A stretch of 17,701 bases of DNA from Thiotrichales bacterium (GTDB taxonomy: Bacteria > Pseudomonadota > Gammaproteobacteria > Thiomicrospirales > Thiomicrospiraceae), in contig JACXUQ010000008.1 in NCBI GenBank assembly GCA_014763835.1, forward strand, positions 1 to 17,701, given 5' to 3'. The notes below the pieces were generated by a model. It saw only the letters and a list, made by a program, of their open reading frames with translations, searched no databases and was not told where the DNA came from. Position numbers and translations under genes: made by a program. Positions 15,663-17,701 of the stretch are shown here, piece after piece (positions within the stretch are counted from its first letter, which is position 1; every line of letters starts with the position of its first letter).

Positions 15663-15694
15663 AATTACTTTTTTCTTTGACTCTCAAAGTAATT
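15663..15694. promoter_or_regulatory. Nested inverted repeats upstream of the PAS receptor gene
   Basis: AATTACTTT (15663-15671) pairs with AAAGTAATT (15686-15694), and inside it CTTTGA (15675-15680) pairs with TCAAAG (15684-15689), so two alternative hairpins share bases. They lie about 105 bases before the receptor start in a 232-base gap. I found no convincing flagellar sigma-28 promoter. An operator or leader structure is possible. Confidence 0.35.
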
Positions 15695-15798
15695 TCTATG
15701 CGTATTTATGCTATGTCGGTAAAGACTTCTGCATCATTTGTGTAATATATCCAGTGGTTTAACCATGAAATGATTATGGCTTTCAGAAGAGGGTGTCT

Positions 15799-16248
15799 AT
15801 GCGCAATAATCAGCCCGTAACGGATAATGAATATAAGGTTCCTCAAGGTGTGACCCTGGTGTCGGAAACCGATTTGCATGGAACGATTGCACATTGCAAT
15901 GATGCGTTTGAAATCGCCAGCGGATTTTCCAGACGCGAATTGATTGGTCAGCCCTACAATATTGTGCGCCATCCGGATGTACCGGAGGCGGTTTTCGAGG
16001 ATATGTGGCAAACGCTGAAGAGCGGGCATCCCCGGTCTCAAGTGGTGAAAAACCGCCGTGCCGACGGTGGATTCTATTGGGTGAAGGCGAATGTGACGCC
16101 GGTTTATAACAACGGCGAATTACGCGGTTATATGTCGGTAAGATGCGCGGTTTCCGCAGAGGAGATTAAGGCAGCCGAAAGAGCCTACGCAGCGATTAAA
16201 GCGGGAGAAGTCCGCATCAAACAGGGGGCATCTCGTTTCCGGTTATGA
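15799..16248 (+). pseudogene. Aer-like PAS chemoreceptor, 5' part before a frameshift
   Basis: From ATG 15799 (GAGGG upstream) the frame encodes 149 residues: an Aer-type PAS domain (DLHGTIAHCNDAFEIASGFS, IGQPYNIVRHPDVPEAVFED, GGFYWVKANVTPVYNNGELR) followed by the linker helix AERAYAAIKAGEVRIKQG. It then runs into ASRFRL and TGA. PAS domains of this type often bind FAD and sense redox or oxygen through the electron transport chain. The break falls at five consecutive G (16224-16228). With one G fewer, the linker continues into GHLVSGYDWRRLNVFAHLNP and the membrane helices of the same receptor. It is therefore one gene split by a +1 frameshift, not a free-standing PAS protein, although a short soluble PAS protein is what would be made. 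A sequencing error in the G run is possible. Confidence 0.85.
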
Positions 16249-17701
16249 CTGGCGTCGGCTGAACGTTTTCGCTCATCTGAATCCTGCGGTGCAATTGATG
16301 TTATGGGTTTTTCTGTTGTATCTGGTGCCTGTTGAGGTTTATGCGGCGGTGAATCAATTGGAGTTGGCCGGTCCGCTGAGTTTTGCGCTTTTGGGGTTGG
16401 TTCCGCCTTTACTTTACGGTATGAGAAAGCAACGCGAACATCATAACGGCTTGCACATATTGCAGCGTATCGCCAACTGTGAAGAGGTCGAGTTTGAGCG
16501 TTTTAGTCCGAAAAGTCTGAGTGGACGTTTGTTGAGTGCGATGAAAGCCGCCTCGATTGCGATGCGCGCCCGCAATGAAGACTCGCTGTTTCAGCTGGAT
16601 AAGGCCAAGCAGCTGGAGATCGCCATGGAGCAGATCAGTTCCAATATCATGATTGCCAACAGCAAGCTTGAAATCGTTTACATGAACAAACATATGCGCC
16701 AATTTTTGCATGAGCGCGCAGAGGCGTTTAAGTCGGCGCTTCCCGATTTTGATGCCGATAAAATTCTGGGGGCGAACATTGTTTGCTTTCACCGTCATCC
16801 CGAGCATAACCGTGCGATGCTGCAAAAAATCAAGGGTCCGACACTGACCGAAATCACGTTGGGCGCGTTTCATCTGGGATTGATGATTATTCCGGTATTT
16901 AACCGTAACGGCGAGCAGATCAGTACGCTGGTGGAGTGGCAGGACAAAACCGCCGAGAAGCGGTTGATTGAACAGATTGGCGCGGCAGTTAAGGCGGCCG
17001 AAGAGAGGTTGCTGGATCGACGCATTGATCTGTCGCAAACCAGCGGTATCGTCAAGCAGCTGGGAGAGTCGGTCAACCGCTTGTTGGAGACGATTGAAAA
17101 CCCCATTAAAGAAGCGGTGAATGTGTCGGTCGCCCTGGCGGAAGGGAATCTGACCGAGCATATGCAAGGCGACTATCTGGGGCGTTTTGCCGTATTGAAA
17201 GAGAGTTTGAATGTGGCGGTGGATAATTTGAGCTCCATGATGGTGCAAACGCGCATAGCGGCACACAATGTGTTGCAGGGTACGGAGCAGATTAACCAGG
17301 GAAGCCAGGATTTAAATGCGCGCACCCAGAATCAGGCTATTAGTGCCATGGACGGTGCGGTCCAGCAGAATGCAGCTTTGGTGGAGGAGACGGCGGCGAC
17401 GGCGGAGGCCTTGCGCAAGATGTCGGATATGATGATTACCACCGTCAACCATTTCAAAATCAGTGAGGCGGTATTGCAGCAGACCAGTGTTTCTGCAGAG
17501 GAGTTTGACTTTGCCTCGGCCAAGCGGGCGCATCGCCTTTGGCGGGTGAATGTACGTGCCTATATCAATGATGTGGATGTGCATTTCAATAAGCAGGCCG
17601 CAACCGATCCCAAAGCGTGTGCGCTGGGGCAGAGGCTCTATTCTGCCGGCAAACATTATACCCAGTTACCGGCTTACCAAAAGCTGGAGAAGGTCCATGC
17701 C
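16249..17701 (+). pseudogene. Aer-like chemoreceptor, 3' part: TM-PAS-HAMP-CZB, signalling core missing, partial
   Basis: The +1 frame (codons in phase with 16250) is open from before 16249 to the window end and has no start of its own. In order: two membrane helices (LMLWVFLLYLVPVEVYAAVN and LSFALLGLVPPLLYG), a second PAS domain (ISSNIMIANSKLEIVYMN, ILGANIVCFHRHPEHNRAML, LVEWQDKTAEKR), a HAMP-like linker (VALAEGNLTEHMQGDYLGRF), then the rising arm of the methyl-accepting domain up to NQGSQDLNARTQNQA. There it jumps to ISAMDGAVQQNAALVEETAA, which belongs near the end of the falling arm, so about 200 residues with the kinase-contacting tip are missing. The C-terminus is a CZB zinc-binding domain (AHRLW, KACALGQRLY, KVHA), seen in cytoplasmic ends of some chemoreceptors. 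The gene continues past the window. Confidence 0.85.

Noticed and set aside
15663..15798. Sigma-28 (flagellar) promoter for the PAS receptor
   Set aside because: Stretches such as CAAAGTAA occur but no GCCGATAA-like -10 lies at the right distance.
15799..16248. Stand-alone soluble PAS protein
   Set aside because: The next frame continues the receptor without a start, and removing one G at 16224-16228 restores the fusion, so a split gene is more likely.

Overview
The window reads as chromosomal DNA of a gammaproteobacterium. The gene set (periplasmic alpha-carbonic anhydrase, a nickel permease beside [NiFe]-hydrogenase maturation genes, several chemoreceptors, a VIT-type metal transporter, standard housekeeping genes) fits the sulfur- or hydrogen-oxidising Thiomicrospira / Hydrogenovibrio / Thiomicrorhabdus group. 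That placement is inferred from content and protein style, with no database search. I see no rRNA, tRNA, CRISPR array, phage or insertion-sequence gene.

Layout. 1-1576: the start of an ABC permease and its ATPase (ybbP/ybbA-like) on the minus strand, divergent from and overlapping tesA. 1592-3019: a membrane chemoreceptor on the minus strand that lacks the conserved signalling core. 3124-3957: an HDOD-domain regulator, separated from convergent lon by a 21-bp-stem terminator. 4038-6671: lon, with a very good heat-shock (sigma-32 type) promoter facing divergent mogA. 6749-8237: mogA-prmB, spaced by 4 bases. 8346-9317: secreted alpha-carbonic anhydrase. 9425-11495: nickel permease and a broken hydrogenase-maturation block. 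11558-12797: VIT-family transporter and hotdog thioesterase on the minus strand. 12858-15566: aroC, an MFS transporter and gloA. 15799 to the end: an Aer-like PAS chemoreceptor split by a frameshift, also lacking its signalling core, and running off the window.

The main observation is a cluster of lesions among otherwise healthy genes. Two chemoreceptors each lack nearly all of the methyl-accepting hairpin, including the CheA/CheW-contacting tip, through in-frame joins between the rising and falling arms. One of them also carries a +1 frameshift at a run of five G. The hydrogenase-maturation block is a single frame in which hypB (with an internal amber codon) runs without a stop into the head of hypC, then a middle piece of hypF, then the tail of an unrelated protein. 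This suggests ongoing loss of hydrogenase maturation and of chemotactic receptors by short-homology deletions. An assembly or other sequence artefact is an equally serious alternative, because the joins sit at short shared words.

How the intact genes work together: MogA supplies molybdenum cofactor, PrmB methylates ribosomal protein L3, AroC completes chorismate, Lon handles misfolded proteins, GloA detoxifies methylglyoxal, and the carbonic anhydrase serves inorganic carbon supply at the cell surface. prmB and aroC, often neighbours in gammaproteobacteria, are separated here by about 4.6 kb holding the carbonic anhydrase, nickel/hyp, VIT and thioesterase genes.
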